From assembly GCA_900554485.1 (NCBI GenBank), contig USHO01000008.1, positions 1-24,927 on the forward strand: a stretch of 24,927 bases of DNA, read 5' to 3'. A program made the translations under genes and the position numbers. This DNA comes from an uncultured Eubacteriales bacterium (GTDB taxonomy: Bacteria; Bacillota; Clostridia; Christensenellales; Borkfalkiaceae). Each line of letters starts with the position of its first letter. Positions within the stretch are counted from its first letter, which is position 1. The notes beneath the pieces were generated by a model. It made no database searches. It was not told where the DNA came from and saw nothing but the letters and a program-made list of their open reading frames with translations. This document shows, piece after piece, positions 1 through 7,669 of the stretch.

Positions 1-141
1 GCCGCAGGTCATACACCGCCCGCCGGCGCGCGCGTATGCGTCTTTGCGGATTATATCCCACGCTTTCCGCGGCAGTTCGCTCCTAAGATTGGAATACCAG
101 CATCCGTCGGGTACGAGTTCAAAATCGAGTTTATAGCCCAT
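1..141 (-). CDS. HNH-nuclease-like protein, N-terminal fragment (runs off window)
   Basis: This reading frame starts at an ATG at 141 and runs off the left edge after 47 codons. A GGAG four bases into the preceding gene's end serves as a ribosome site. The visible residues have the pattern ELVP....WYSNLRS, a WDIIRK helix, and a CMTCG pair of cysteines at residues 43 and 46. This resembles the N-terminus of small HNH-type proteins in which a CxxC pair opens a zinc-bound HNH fold. The HNH catalytic residues themselves lie outside the window, so the family call is from recall of similar N-termini. It starts three bases after the stop of the 49-residue lipoprotein, so it belongs to the unit downstream of rng. 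Function and full length cannot be seen. Confidence 0.5.
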   Translation of the reverse strand, partial: MGYKLDFELVPDGCWYSNLRSELPRKAWDIIRKDAYARAGGRCMTCG

Positions 142-144
142 ACG

Positions 145-294
145 TCATCTCCGGTCGGCAACGGTCCGATTCGCATCGACGGTAACGGTTCCGTCGTCGC
201 CGACGGTAAATACGACGCCCGATCCACAGGAAACCGCCAACGCGGCGGTTAAAATCATTGCCGGAAGTTTTCCGAAGAAAGTTTTGTTCTTCAT
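145..294 (-). CDS. Small putative lipoprotein (49 aa)
   Basis: A 49-codon ORF with a good ribosome site (AAGGAG) upstream. The N-terminus is basic (MKNK), followed by a hydrophobic stretch ending LAVSC, so cysteine 23 could be lipidated by signal peptidase II; the lipobox is imperfect, with Ala at -3. The remaining 26 or so residues contain a Gly/Val/Thr/Asp-rich segment with no recognisable domain. The gene begins 23 bases after the rng stop and ends just before the HNH-like start, which suggests co-transcription with both. No function can be assigned. It could also be a secreted leader remnant, but codon use and spacing look genuine. Confidence 0.55.
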   Translation of the reverse strand: MKNKTFFGKLPAMILTAALAVSCGSGVVFTVGDDGTVTVDANRTVADRR

Positions 295-317
295 ATGCCT
301 TACTCCTTATTTTTCGA

Positions 318-1814
318 TCAGTATAATAATTTCGCTTTATCGGGTACGTTCATTGCAAAGTCGTTGTCGCCCTTCATCAGAAAGAACTGTCTGTGATAAG
401 TCTTGTGCGGAATGACGTATATCCGTTTATTCGTCCATATTTTTTCTATATCGTTTTTAAGGCATTTTTTTGCGAATATGTATTCGGCGATGTCGACGTT
501 ACAATCGACGATCGCGTTGTCGTAACCGTTCGCAAACAGATCGAGCAATCCCGCGCGGATTCTCATCACGACGTAATCGTTCGACTGTATGGTTCCCGTT
601 CCCTGACAATACGGGCAGGACTGAACGAGCGACGATGCGCTTTCGCGGCGTTTTTTCTTGCGGGTTATTTCGACAAGTCCGAGCGGACTCATACCTATCA
701 CCGCGCACTTTTCGCGGTCCGCGGCAAGTTTTTCGGATAGCACTTCGAGGAGTTTTTTCTTATGTTCCTCCTCTTTCATGTCTATGAAATCGACGACGAT
801 AATCCCCGCGATGTTTCTGAGCCTCAACTGCCGCGCGATCTCCGCCGCAGCCTCGATATTGGTATCGAACGCGGTTTTTTCCATATCGGCGTCACCGACG
901 AAACCTCCGGTATTAACGTCGATGACCGTCAACGCCTCGGTCTTGTCTATAACGAGGTATGCGCCGCTCTTCATTGCCACGTTGTTTGAAAGCAGCGTGC
1001 TTACGTCGGCGTCCAGCCCGTAATACCTGAACATATCCGCTTTTTTATCGTATAAAATCAGTTTTGATTTAAGTTCGGTTTCAAAATTTCTGGCGTATTC
1101 GAGAACGGTTTTATACGTCTCCCTGTCGCCGACTATAAATTTGTCGATGTCCTCGGTGTATATGTCTCGGATTATACGCAACGCCAGATTGCCTTCTTCG
1201 TATAAAAGCGACGACGCGGGTTGTTTTCTGAATTGCTTTTGTATGGTCTCGTAACGTTTTTTGAGTTTCGCCGTTTCGCGTTTTATTTCGGCTTTGCCGA
1301 CGTGTTCGCCCGCAGTGCGGATAATTATGCCCATCTTCTTCGGGCAGCACTCTGCGGCGATTTTCATAAGCCTTGCCCGGGATTCTTCGTCGGTTATCTT
1401 CCTCGACACGCCGTAAAACGAAATCGTCGGCATAAACACGACGTAACGCCCGGCGAACGATATGTTTGAAGTAAGCCTTACGCCCTTATTGCCGGCGGGG
1501 TCTTTGATTGCCTGCACTATTATTTCGTCGCCCGGTTTAAGGTTGAGTATAGACGGCATTTCGACGCTGCCGACAAGTTCGCTCCTGTCCATCAGCATAT
1601 CGCCGGCGGCGAGATAGCCGTTGCGGTTCAACCCCACGTTTACGAAAGCCGCGTTCATGCCCGCAAGCACGTTTTCGACCCTGCCTTTGAAGACGCTGCC
1701 TATCGCAACGGTTTTGTTAGCCGTTTCGAGTCTGTATTCGAGAACTTTACCGTCTTTGGCGACAGCACCGACGTAATTGCCGCCGAAACTGTCGACGTAT
1801 ATGTTTACGGACAT
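318..1814 (-). CDS. rng: Ribonuclease G (RNase E/G family)
   Basis: The 498-residue protein has the layout of short RNase E/G enzymes, endonucleases that cut single-stranded, 5'-monophosphorylated RNA in rRNA maturation and mRNA decay. An S1-type RNA-binding domain spans about residues 36-118. The catalytic DNase-I-like region holds the two expected metal-binding aspartates, D299 in IDVNTGG and D342 in VVDFIDM. The zinc-link motif CPYCQGTG has C400 and C403, which join subunits in the E. coli enzyme. No long disordered C-terminal scaffold follows, so it is the RNase G type rather than full RNase E. The start is supported by GAGG six bases upstream and by the promoter at 1848-1876. It heads a minus-strand unit with a small lipoprotein and an HNH-like gene. 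Confidence 0.95.
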   Translation of the reverse strand: MSVNIYVDSFGGNYVGAVAKDGKVLEYRLETANKTVAIGSVFKGRVENVLAGMNAAFVNVGLNRNGYLAAGDMLMDRSELVGSVEMPSILNLKPGDEIIVQAIKDPAGNKGVRLTSNISFAGRYVVFMPTISFYGVSRKITDEESRARLMKIAAECCPKKMGIIIRTAGEHVGKAEIKRETAKLKKRYETIQKQFRKQPASSLLYEEGNLALRIIRDIYTEDIDKFIVGDRETYKTVLEYARNFETELKSKLILYDKKADMFRYYGLDADVSTLLSNNVAMKSGAYLVIDKTEALTVIDVNTGGFVGDADMEKTAFDTNIEAAAEIARQLRLRNIAGIIVVDFIDMKEEEHKKKLLEVLSEKLAADREKCAVIGMSPLGLVEITRKKKRRESASSLVQSCPYCQGTGTIQSNDYVVMRIRAGLLDLFANGYDNAIVDCNVDIAEYIFAKKCLKNDIEKIWTNKRIYVIPHKTYHRQFFLMKGDNDFAMNVPDKAKLLY

Positions 1815-1847
1815 CTCAACCTCGCAAAAATTTTATACAACTATCAC

Positions 1848-1876
1848 ATAATAGCACAATTCATCGTATTTGGCAA
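1848..1876 (-). promoter_or_regulatory. Promoter of rng
   Basis: Reading the minus strand, TTGCCA (1871-1876) and TATTAT (1848-1853) are separated by 17 bases, a good sigma-A match. The expected start is near 1841, giving a leader of about 27 bases with a GAGG ribosome site. It overlaps back to back with the divergent promoter at 1895-1924. Confidence 0.75.
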
Positions 1877-1894
1877 GTAAGTTTCGGTTTTTCG

Positions 1895-1924
1895 TTGACA
1901 AAAAGCCGGACTAAATATTATACT
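1895..1924 (+). promoter_or_regulatory. Promoter of the membrane-protein/MBL/TetR unit; probably leaderless
   Basis: A perfect TTGACA (1895-1900) and TATACT (1919-1924) are separated by 18 bases. The expected transcription start, about seven bases after the -10 box, coincides with the ATG at 1931. No ribosome-binding sequence lies between the -10 box and that ATG. Confidence 0.75.
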
Positions 1925-1930
1925 GAGTAT

Positions 1931-3331
1931 ATGAAAACAGCAAATAAACTCATCACGTTCGTATTCAACGCGATCGTAGCGGTATTCTGCGTACTTGCGA
2001 TAGCCTGTTATTTTTTCGCCCCGATACTCGATTTTAAGGCAAGCGTGAAAATGACGCCCGAACTCGCGGCAGAACTTAAAAAACAACTGCCGGAAGACGA
2101 TACGTCGGATTCCTCCGCGACGGGCGAGGTCTCCGAAAGAGAAGTCATCGAAGACGTCCTCGATCGGATCGGCGAAGACGAAATCACCCTTTCGGTAAGC
2201 GTTTCGGCCACAACGGCGGATCTGCTCGGCGGGATAGGCAACGCCGGCAAGGTAAAAGCGGCGGTCGAAAAAGTCATATCCGACAACGTCGAAACTCTGC
2301 TCGGAGAAATGTCGGAAAGCATCGACGCCGTCGTAGACGAACTGTCCGAATCGATGGTCAGATTAAGCGTGAAATCCGCCTTATCGGACGAGATTAACAA
2401 ATATATAGACGACAAATCCCTGTCGGACAAAACGGTCGATATTATACTGAACGAACTCGGGTTTACCGACGAGTATCTCGACGAAAAGACCGACGCGCTC
2501 CTCGAGGCGTTAAAAGCCGAAAACGCCTCGGTCGATTCCGTAACCGAAACGGCGGTCGGCATAATAGACCAAGCCGTAAAGGATATAGTCTCGAATGCGG
2601 CGAACGGAAATTATTCCGATATGAACGTCTCGGAACTTTCGTCGACGGTAAAATCCGAAATCGAGAAGTCCGTCAGAAACATACTCGACGATTTTGCGGA
2701 CTCCGACGGCAACGTCAACCTCGATATGATCATATATAACACCGTCGGAAGAATGCTTGATAAAGACGACGAAAGCGCGGATACGGCATCGATCGACGCC
2801 GCCGTTTACGACGACGGTCCGGGCGAAGGCGTTTCCGACGGCGAAAAGAAACAATACACCAAAGAGGACGTAGAAAATCTGCTTACCGAAAAAATCAAGG
2901 GATTTTTCACCGAGGATCAGATTAACGGACTTACGACGATGATAACCGTAATCGCGATAATCGTCATCGTAACTTTCGCGATGTGGGCGTGGCTGATCGT
3001 CAAAATGATTCTGAAACTGTTCGCCAAAAATCCCATGATCAGATTGTGGCTGCCGATATGGTTCGGAAATATCCCGTTCACTCTGTTATACGCCGTCCCC
3101 GCCGCTTTGGGGTATTGCCTGACGCATATCGCATCCGCGCCGGCGTTCATAACCGACGCGCTCACGTCGGCATTGCCGGCAGACGCTTATAATACGCTTA
3201 CGGTAGCAAGCAATTCGCTGAGGATTTCGGTTTCGTCCTGCACGCTTGCGTCGGCGATTCTTACGGTCGTATTCGCGGTATATTCCGTGATATATTGGAT
3301 ATTCAGAAATAAAATAAAGAGAGAAATTTAA
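1931..3331 (+). CDS. Membrane protein with large acidic extracytoplasmic domain (466 aa)
   Basis: The ATG at 1931 is preferred over an upstream TTG at 1895, because that TTG is the -35 box itself. A first membrane helix covers about residues 7-30. Residues about 34-330 form a long, acidic, helix-prone region rich in Asp, Glu, Ser and Val with no cysteine and no recognised catalytic motif. Three further hydrophobic segments follow, at about 333-360, 370-398 and 438-457, and the chain ends in a basic tail (RNKIKREI). The shape is that of a receptor-like or scaffold membrane protein, but no family is recognised. It opens a compact plus-strand unit: the next gene starts three bases after the stop, followed by the MBL-fold gene and a TetR regulator. 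Function unknown. Confidence 0.8.
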   Translation: MKTANKLITFVFNAIVAVFCVLAIACYFFAPILDFKASVKMTPELAAELKKQLPEDDTSDSSATGEVSEREVIEDVLDRIGEDEITLSVSVSATTADLLGGIGNAGKVKAAVEKVISDNVETLLGEMSESIDAVVDELSESMVRLSVKSALSDEINKYIDDKSLSDKTVDIILNELGFTDEYLDEKTDALLEALKAENASVDSVTETAVGIIDQAVKDIVSNAANGNYSDMNVSELSSTVKSEIEKSVRNILDDFADSDGNVNLDMIIYNTVGRMLDKDDESADTASIDAAVYDDGPGEGVSDGEKKQYTKEDVENLLTEKIKGFFTEDQINGLTTMITVIAIIVIVTFAMWAWLIVKMILKLFAKNPMIRLWLPIWFGNIPFTLLYAVPAALGYCLTHIASAPAFITDALTSALPADAYNTLTVASNSLRISVSSCTLASAILTVVFAVYSVIYWIFRNKIKREI

Positions 3332-3334
3332 CCT

Positions 3335-3907
3335 ATGGCAAAAAAATATAACGATGCGAGAGCGGTAAAAGTCGAAAAGACGACCGCGCCGAAAGAAGTT
3401 ACGGTAAGTAAAAAGACCGTAAAGAAAATCAAAAAATCGCCCGTTCTGATTATCCTGATCGTCTGTCTTCTTATAGGCGCGGCGGGCGGATTTTTCGCGG
3501 GCAAAAAACTCAGTTATTTCCGTCTCGGCGGATTTACGGTAAACGGCGTCGCCGCGGAAGAGAACGACTACGTCGAAATCGACCTTACCTCGATAAAAGA
3601 AAAACTCGAAAACGAACGCGCGGCGGCGGGTAACGCCGACCCCGTAACGGCGGAAGACATAAAAGCGGCATTGACCGTAAACGACGGCGGCGCGGAGATT
3701 TCGTTCTTCGGTAAATCCGTCGGCGATACGGTTACGCGCGTTTTATACTACCGCGAAGACAAAACTCACGATATAGAAAAAGTCGACGAAATCGACTATA
3801 CGAAAGCGGGAATTTACTATGAGGAATACACCTCTTCTCACTTCGCGTTTTCGTCCGCGAAACTCATAAGAACGATCATCGTAACGGGGGTAGAACAAGA
3901 TGGCTAA
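3335..3907 (+). CDS. Single-pass membrane protein of unknown function (190 aa)
   Basis: The protein begins with a basic, lysine-rich cytoplasmic segment (residues 1-34), then one membrane helix (about 35-57) ending in a Gly-rich GAAGGFFAG stretch, and then an extracytoplasmic domain of about 130 residues with an acidic, mixed helix/strand character. No known domain is recognised. The membrane helix resembles that of the next gene product (IVCLLIGAAGG here, IVCLVIGLFGG there), which suggests that the two anchors are related. It starts three bases after the preceding stop and its last eight bases overlap the following gene, so the three are almost certainly translated together. Confidence 0.8.
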   Translation: MAKKYNDARAVKVEKTTAPKEVTVSKKTVKKIKKSPVLIILIVCLLIGAAGGFFAGKKLSYFRLGGFTVNGVAAEENDYVEIDLTSIKEKLENERAAAGNADPVTAEDIKAALTVNDGGAEISFFGKSVGDTVTRVLYYREDKTHDIEKVDEIDYTKAGIYYEEYTSSHFAFSSAKLIRTIIVTGVEQDG

Positions 3908-5069
3908 AAAATCAAAGAAAAAGATGAACGGCGGTCTTGTCGCCCTGCTTGCGATCGTATGCCTTGTAATAGGTCTTTTCGGCGGAGCGGCGGCAGGCGT
4001 CGTCACCGCCAACGAAAATTACGTCATACCCGACACCGTACAGGTTACGACTTCGACGGCGGGCGCGTTCGACGTGACCGAAATCAAATCGGCGGATATG
4101 TCGGCGCACTTCCTCGAACTCGGCAACAAGTATACGGGCGACTGCGTCTTCATAAAAGTCGGCGAAACCGAAATTCTCGTCGATGCCGGCAGCAGAGCCG
4201 ACAGCGTGGACGATATATATAATTACGTCTCGCCGTACGTCGACGGCGCGTTGGATTACGTCATAGTAACCCACGCCCATCAGGATCATTACGCGGGTTT
4301 TTCCACAAAGAATTACGGCGACAGTCTGTTCTCTAAATTTGAAAACGGAATAACTACGGTAATAACCTTCCCTCAGAGCAATCAGAAGGCGAATTCGACG
4401 CTGTACAACAACTTCAACGCCAACCTGAAAACGCTTGAAACCGCAGGCACGACGGTAAGAAAGGTATCCGAATTTTTCGTGAACAAGACGCCCACATCCG
4501 AGGCGGAATACGCTTTAAGCGAAACCGTCTCGCTAGAATTTCTGTATCAGAAGTATTACGACGAAAAGGCGACTACCGAAAACGACTACTCGGTATGTTT
4601 TCAGATTAAACAGACCGTCGGCGGCGATACATACCGCTATTTGTTCACGGGCGACCTCGAAGAGGGCGGCGAAAAGAGTCTGGTCACCGAAAACGCGGGC
4701 AAACTCGGCAAGACGAGATTGTTCAAAGCCGGACACCACGGCTCGAAGACTTCGTCGTCCGAGGCTCTTTTAAGCGTTATTCAGCCCGACGTGGTATGCA
4801 TATGCGCATGCGCGGGCAGTCCCGAATACACCAAAAACAACAACAATCAGTTCCCGACGCAGGCGTTCGTCGACAGAGTGTTCAGATACACCCGCGACGT
4901 ATACGTCACATCGCTGTGTCTCGATTACGACGCGGGACGTTTCACGTCGATGAACGGCAACATCGCGCTCGTCGCAAACGGAAAAGATTATTCGATGAAG
5001 TTCACGAATTCGACGCTTAAACTCGAAGAGACCGACTGGTTCAGACAAAACAGAACGTTACCCGCTTAA
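3900..5069 (+). CDS. Membrane-anchored ComEC/Rec2-like metallo-beta-lactamase-fold hydrolase
   Basis: This 389-residue protein has a lysine-rich start, one membrane helix (about 12-36), and then an extracytoplasmic metallo-beta-lactamase fold. Visible metal-binding motifs are THAHQDH (residues 124-130), TGD (250-252) and GHHGS (278-282). The last is typical of the hydrolase domain of ComEC and related proteins, which are thought to act on nucleic acids or other phosphodiesters. No competence-channel membrane domain is present, so this is a free-standing anchored hydrolase. It overlaps the preceding gene by eight bases, with a G-rich stretch nine bases before the start. Substrate is unknown; phosphorylcholine esterases and other phosphodiesterases share the fold. 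The family call is firm, the role is inference. Confidence 0.85.
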   Translation: MAKKSKKKMNGGLVALLAIVCLVIGLFGGAAAGVVTANENYVIPDTVQVTTSTAGAFDVTEIKSADMSAHFLELGNKYTGDCVFIKVGETEILVDAGSRADSVDDIYNYVSPYVDGALDYVIVTHAHQDHYAGFSTKNYGDSLFSKFENGITTVITFPQSNQKANSTLYNNFNANLKTLETAGTTVRKVSEFFVNKTPTSEAEYALSETVSLEFLYQKYYDEKATTENDYSVCFQIKQTVGGDTYRYLFTGDLEEGGEKSLVTENAGKLGKTRLFKAGHHGSKTSSSEALLSVIQPDVVCICACAGSPEYTKNNNNQFPTQAFVDRVFRYTRDVYVTSLCLDYDAGRFTSMNGNIALVANGKDYSMKFTNSTLKLEETDWFRQNRTLPA

Positions 5070-5078
5070 CGGAAGAAT

Positions 5079-5633
5079 ATGAGCGATATAACCAAAAGAG
5101 CGATGTCAGCCGCTCTGAAAAATTTACTGAAAGAGAAAAAACTCAATAAAATCACCGTACAGGACATTGCCGACGAATGCGGCATAAACCGCCAGACGTT
5201 TTATTATCATTTTCAGGATATATACGATCTGGTAGAATGGACATGCATAGAAGACACCGAAAAAGTACTTAAAGAAAACAGAACTTACGATACATGGCAG
5301 GAAGGCTTTCTGTCGGTCTTCGACCTTGCGAAAAAAGACAAGACGTTTATAGACAACATATATCGCTCGGTTTCGCTTGAAATGCTCGAACAATATCTGT
5401 ACCGTCTCGTATACCCGCTTTTGAAAAACGTCGTCGACGAAAAGGCAAATGGGCAGACCGTGCGCGAAGAGAACAAGAAGTACATAGCCGACTTTTACAA
5501 ATACGCATTCGTGGGAGTATTGCTCGAATGGATACGGAACGACATGGCGGAAAGCCCCGGACAAATAGTCGATCGCGTAAGCCGCATAGTAGGCGGAGCG
5601 ATAGAAACCGCTTTTGCGAACTTCAACAGATAA
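5079..5633 (+). CDS. TetR/AcrR-family transcriptional regulator
   Basis: A 184-residue protein with an N-terminal helix-turn-helix at about residues 20-50. The core NKITVQDIADECGIN then RQTFYYHF is the classic TetR recognition region. The C-terminal part (about 55-180) is helical and aromatic-rich, as in the DhaS-like branch, and would bind a ligand and dimerise. The gene starts nine bases after the MBL-fold gene with GGAAG upstream, so it is probably co-transcribed with the membrane trio. It also lies directly upstream of oleate hydratase, a pairing that suggests control by fatty acids, but no clear palindromic operator was found by eye. The ligand is not known. Confidence 0.88.
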   Translation: MSDITKRAMSAALKNLLKEKKLNKITVQDIADECGINRQTFYYHFQDIYDLVEWTCIEDTEKVLKENRTYDTWQEGFLSVFDLAKKDKTFIDNIYRSVSLEMLEQYLYRLVYPLLKNVVDEKANGQTVREENKKYIADFYKYAFVGVLLEWIRNDMAESPGQIVDRVSRIVGGAIETAFANFNR

Positions 5634-5716
5634 CCGCCCGCGCGGCAACGTCGGGGCTACGGAGAAAAAAAACTATACAAAAAGGCGAAAACGTATAAAA
5701 TTTTTACAATGTCGAA

Positions 5717-5748
5717 CCGCCGTCGCAAAATGCGACGGCGGCGTTTTA
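5717..5748 (+). terminator. Intrinsic terminator after the TetR gene
   Basis: A perfect 11-bp stem (5717-5727 with 5731-5741) and AAA loop is followed by CGTTTTATT. It lies 83 bases after the TetR stop and just upstream of the ohyA promoter, separating the two units. Confidence 0.85.
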
Positions 5749-5755
5749 TTGTCTA

Positions 5756-5784
5756 TTGCAAATCCGAAAAAGACGCGTTATAAT
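5756..5784 (+). promoter_or_regulatory. Promoter of oleate hydratase
   Basis: TTGCAA (5756-5761) and a perfect TATAAT (5779-5784) are separated by 17 bases. The start is expected near 5791. A strong GGAGG (5812-5816) precedes the ATG at 5825 by eight bases. Confidence 0.75.
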
Positions 5785-5824
5785 ATAGCCGTAAAAACAA
5801 AAACAACCGACGGAGGTAAAATAT

Positions 5825-7609
5825 ATGTATTACGGTTCAGGCAATTACGAGGCGTTCGCGCATCCGGTAAAACCCGAGGGCGTCGACGGTAAATCGGCTT
5901 ATATAATCGGCACGGGACTTGCGGGACTTTCCGCGGCGTTCTTCCTTGTCCGAGACGGTCAGATGAAAGGCGAACATATTCACCTTCTCGAAAAACTCGA
6001 TATAGCGGGCGGTTCGTGCGACGGCAGAGCGGTTCCGCGCAGCGGTTATTATATGCGCGGCGGCAGAGAAATGGACAACCATTTTGAAGTTATGTGGGAA
6101 ATGTTCAGAGACGTTCCCTCGCTCGAAAATCCCGGTTTGTCGGTTCTCGACGAATATTACAGGCTCAACAAAGCCGACCCCAACTATTCGCTTTGCAGAG
6201 CGACCGTCAATCGCGGCGAAAACGCGCATACCGACAACAAATTCGGACTTAACAAAGAAGCGGCGATGCAGATAAGCAAACTGTTCATGACGCCCGAAGA
6301 AGAACTCGAAGACAAGAAAATCAGCGATTATTTCGACGATAATTTCTGGAACAGCAACTTCTGGCTTTACTGGCAGACGATGTTCGCGTTCCATTCGTGG
6401 GATTCGGCGCTCGAAATGAAGAGGTATCTGCAGAGGTACGTTCACCATATCGACGGACTGCCCGATTTTTCGGCTCTGCGTTTCACCAAATACAATCAGT
6501 ACGAAAGCCTTATTCAGCCCCTTCAGAAATATCTGGAAGAACGCGGCGTAAAAGTCGAATACGGTATAGACGTCAAAAACGTGGTATTCGACATCAACGG
6601 CAAAAAGAAGACGGCTAAAAAGATAGAATACGTCAAAGACGGAAAGAAAGGATCGATAGATTTGCTCGAAAGCGACCTTGTATTCATCACAAACGGTTGC
6701 TGCACCGATACCAGTTGTTACGGCGATCAGACCCACGCGCCCGATCTGTCGAAAATCAGAAAAGGCGGCGGCGAATCATGGGATCTGTGGAAAAACATCG
6801 CCATTCAGGATCCGTCTTTCGGTAATCCTGCCAACTACTGCGACCACCCCGACGAAACCAACTGGATGAGCGCGACCGTGGAGACTTCCGACGACGAAAT
6901 CATCGGATATATCGAAAAAATCTGCCGCCGCGATCCGAGAGCGGGCAGAGTTACCACGGGCGGCATAGTTACCGTCAAAGACAGTGTGGACAACTGGTAT
7001 ATGTCCTGGACGATAAACCGCCAGCCGCAATTCAAATCTCAGGATAAAAAATCGATTCTCGTATGGCTCTACTCGCTTAACACCGACAGACCCGGCAATT
7101 ACGTCAAAAAGCCCATGCGCGAATGTACCGGCGAAGAAGTCTGCCGCGAATGGCTGTACCATATCGGTCTGCCCATCGACAAAATCGACGAATACGCCGG
7201 AACCAAAGCGAACACGACGACCTGCTATATGCCGTTTATCAACGCGTTCTTCCGTCCGAGGAAGAATTCCGACAGACCTAAGGTCGTACCCGACGGAGCG
7301 GTAAACTTCGCGTTTATCGGTCAGTTCGCCGAAACCCCGAGAGACACCATCTTCACCATAGAATATTCTATGAGGACGGGCATGGAATCGGTATACACCC
7401 TGCTGGATATAGACAGAGCCGTTCCCGAAGTCTGGGGCAGCGTTTACGACGTGCGCGAACTGCTTAAAGCGGTTTACTACGCGCTCGACAAACAGCCGGT
7501 TTCAAGCATGAAACTGTCTCTGAAAGAAAAAATTCTGCTTAAAGAAGTGACCGAAAAAATCAAAGGCACGGATGCCGAAAAACTCGCGAAAGAAAGCGGA
7601 ATCATATAA
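5825..7609 (+). CDS. ohyA: Oleate hydratase (MCRA family), FAD-dependent
   Basis: At 594 residues this matches the usual length of oleate hydratases, which add water to the cis-9 double bond of unsaturated fatty acids to give 10-hydroxy fatty acids, helping bacteria resist toxic fatty acids. The FAD-binding motif GTGLAG is at residues 29-34. The RGGREMDNHFE motif places Glu82 and, further on, Tyr201 (MKRYLQRY) at the positions reported as catalytic in the Staphylococcus aureus enzyme. The start has a strong ribosome site, and the gene has its own promoter and a terminator shared with the convergent sugar operon. No signal peptide, as expected for this peripheral membrane enzyme. The upstream TetR gene is a plausible regulator. 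Confidence 0.95.
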   Translation: MYYGSGNYEAFAHPVKPEGVDGKSAYIIGTGLAGLSAAFFLVRDGQMKGEHIHLLEKLDIAGGSCDGRAVPRSGYYMRGGREMDNHFEVMWEMFRDVPSLENPGLSVLDEYYRLNKADPNYSLCRATVNRGENAHTDNKFGLNKEAAMQISKLFMTPEEELEDKKISDYFDDNFWNSNFWLYWQTMFAFHSWDSALEMKRYLQRYVHHIDGLPDFSALRFTKYNQYESLIQPLQKYLEERGVKVEYGIDVKNVVFDINGKKKTAKKIEYVKDGKKGSIDLLESDLVFITNGCCTDTSCYGDQTHAPDLSKIRKGGGESWDLWKNIAIQDPSFGNPANYCDHPDETNWMSATVETSDDEIIGYIEKICRRDPRAGRVTTGGIVTVKDSVDNWYMSWTINRQPQFKSQDKKSILVWLYSLNTDRPGNYVKKPMRECTGEEVCREWLYHIGLPIDKIDEYAGTKANTTTCYMPFINAFFRPRKNSDRPKVVPDGAVNFAFIGQFAETPRDTIFTIEYSMRTGMESVYTLLDIDRAVPEVWGSVYDVRELLKAVYYALDKQPVSSMKLSLKEKILLKEVTEKIKGTDAEKLAKESGII

Positions 7610-7616
7610 AACGCAA

Positions 7617-7652
7617 AAAAAGAAAAGCGGTCGTCAGACCGCTTTTCTTTTT
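7617..7652. terminator. Bidirectional terminator between ohyA and the sugar operon
   Basis: A perfect 16-bp stem (7617-7632 with 7637-7652) with loop GTCA has A-tracts on one side and T-tracts on the other, so it can end transcription from both convergent genes. Its central 24 bases (7623-7646) differ by one base from the terminator at 16935-16958. Confidence 0.88.
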
Positions 7653-7669
7653 CGGGGCTATAAAAAATT

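Noticed and set aside
1895..1930. Upstream TTG start that would lengthen the 466-residue membrane protein by 12 residues
   Set aside because: The TTG is part of the TTGACA -35 box, so it would not be in the transcript.
5837..6736. Minus-strand open frame (299 codons) opposite ohyA
   Set aside because: It is antisense to the oleate hydratase catalytic region, with no start signals or recognisable domain.
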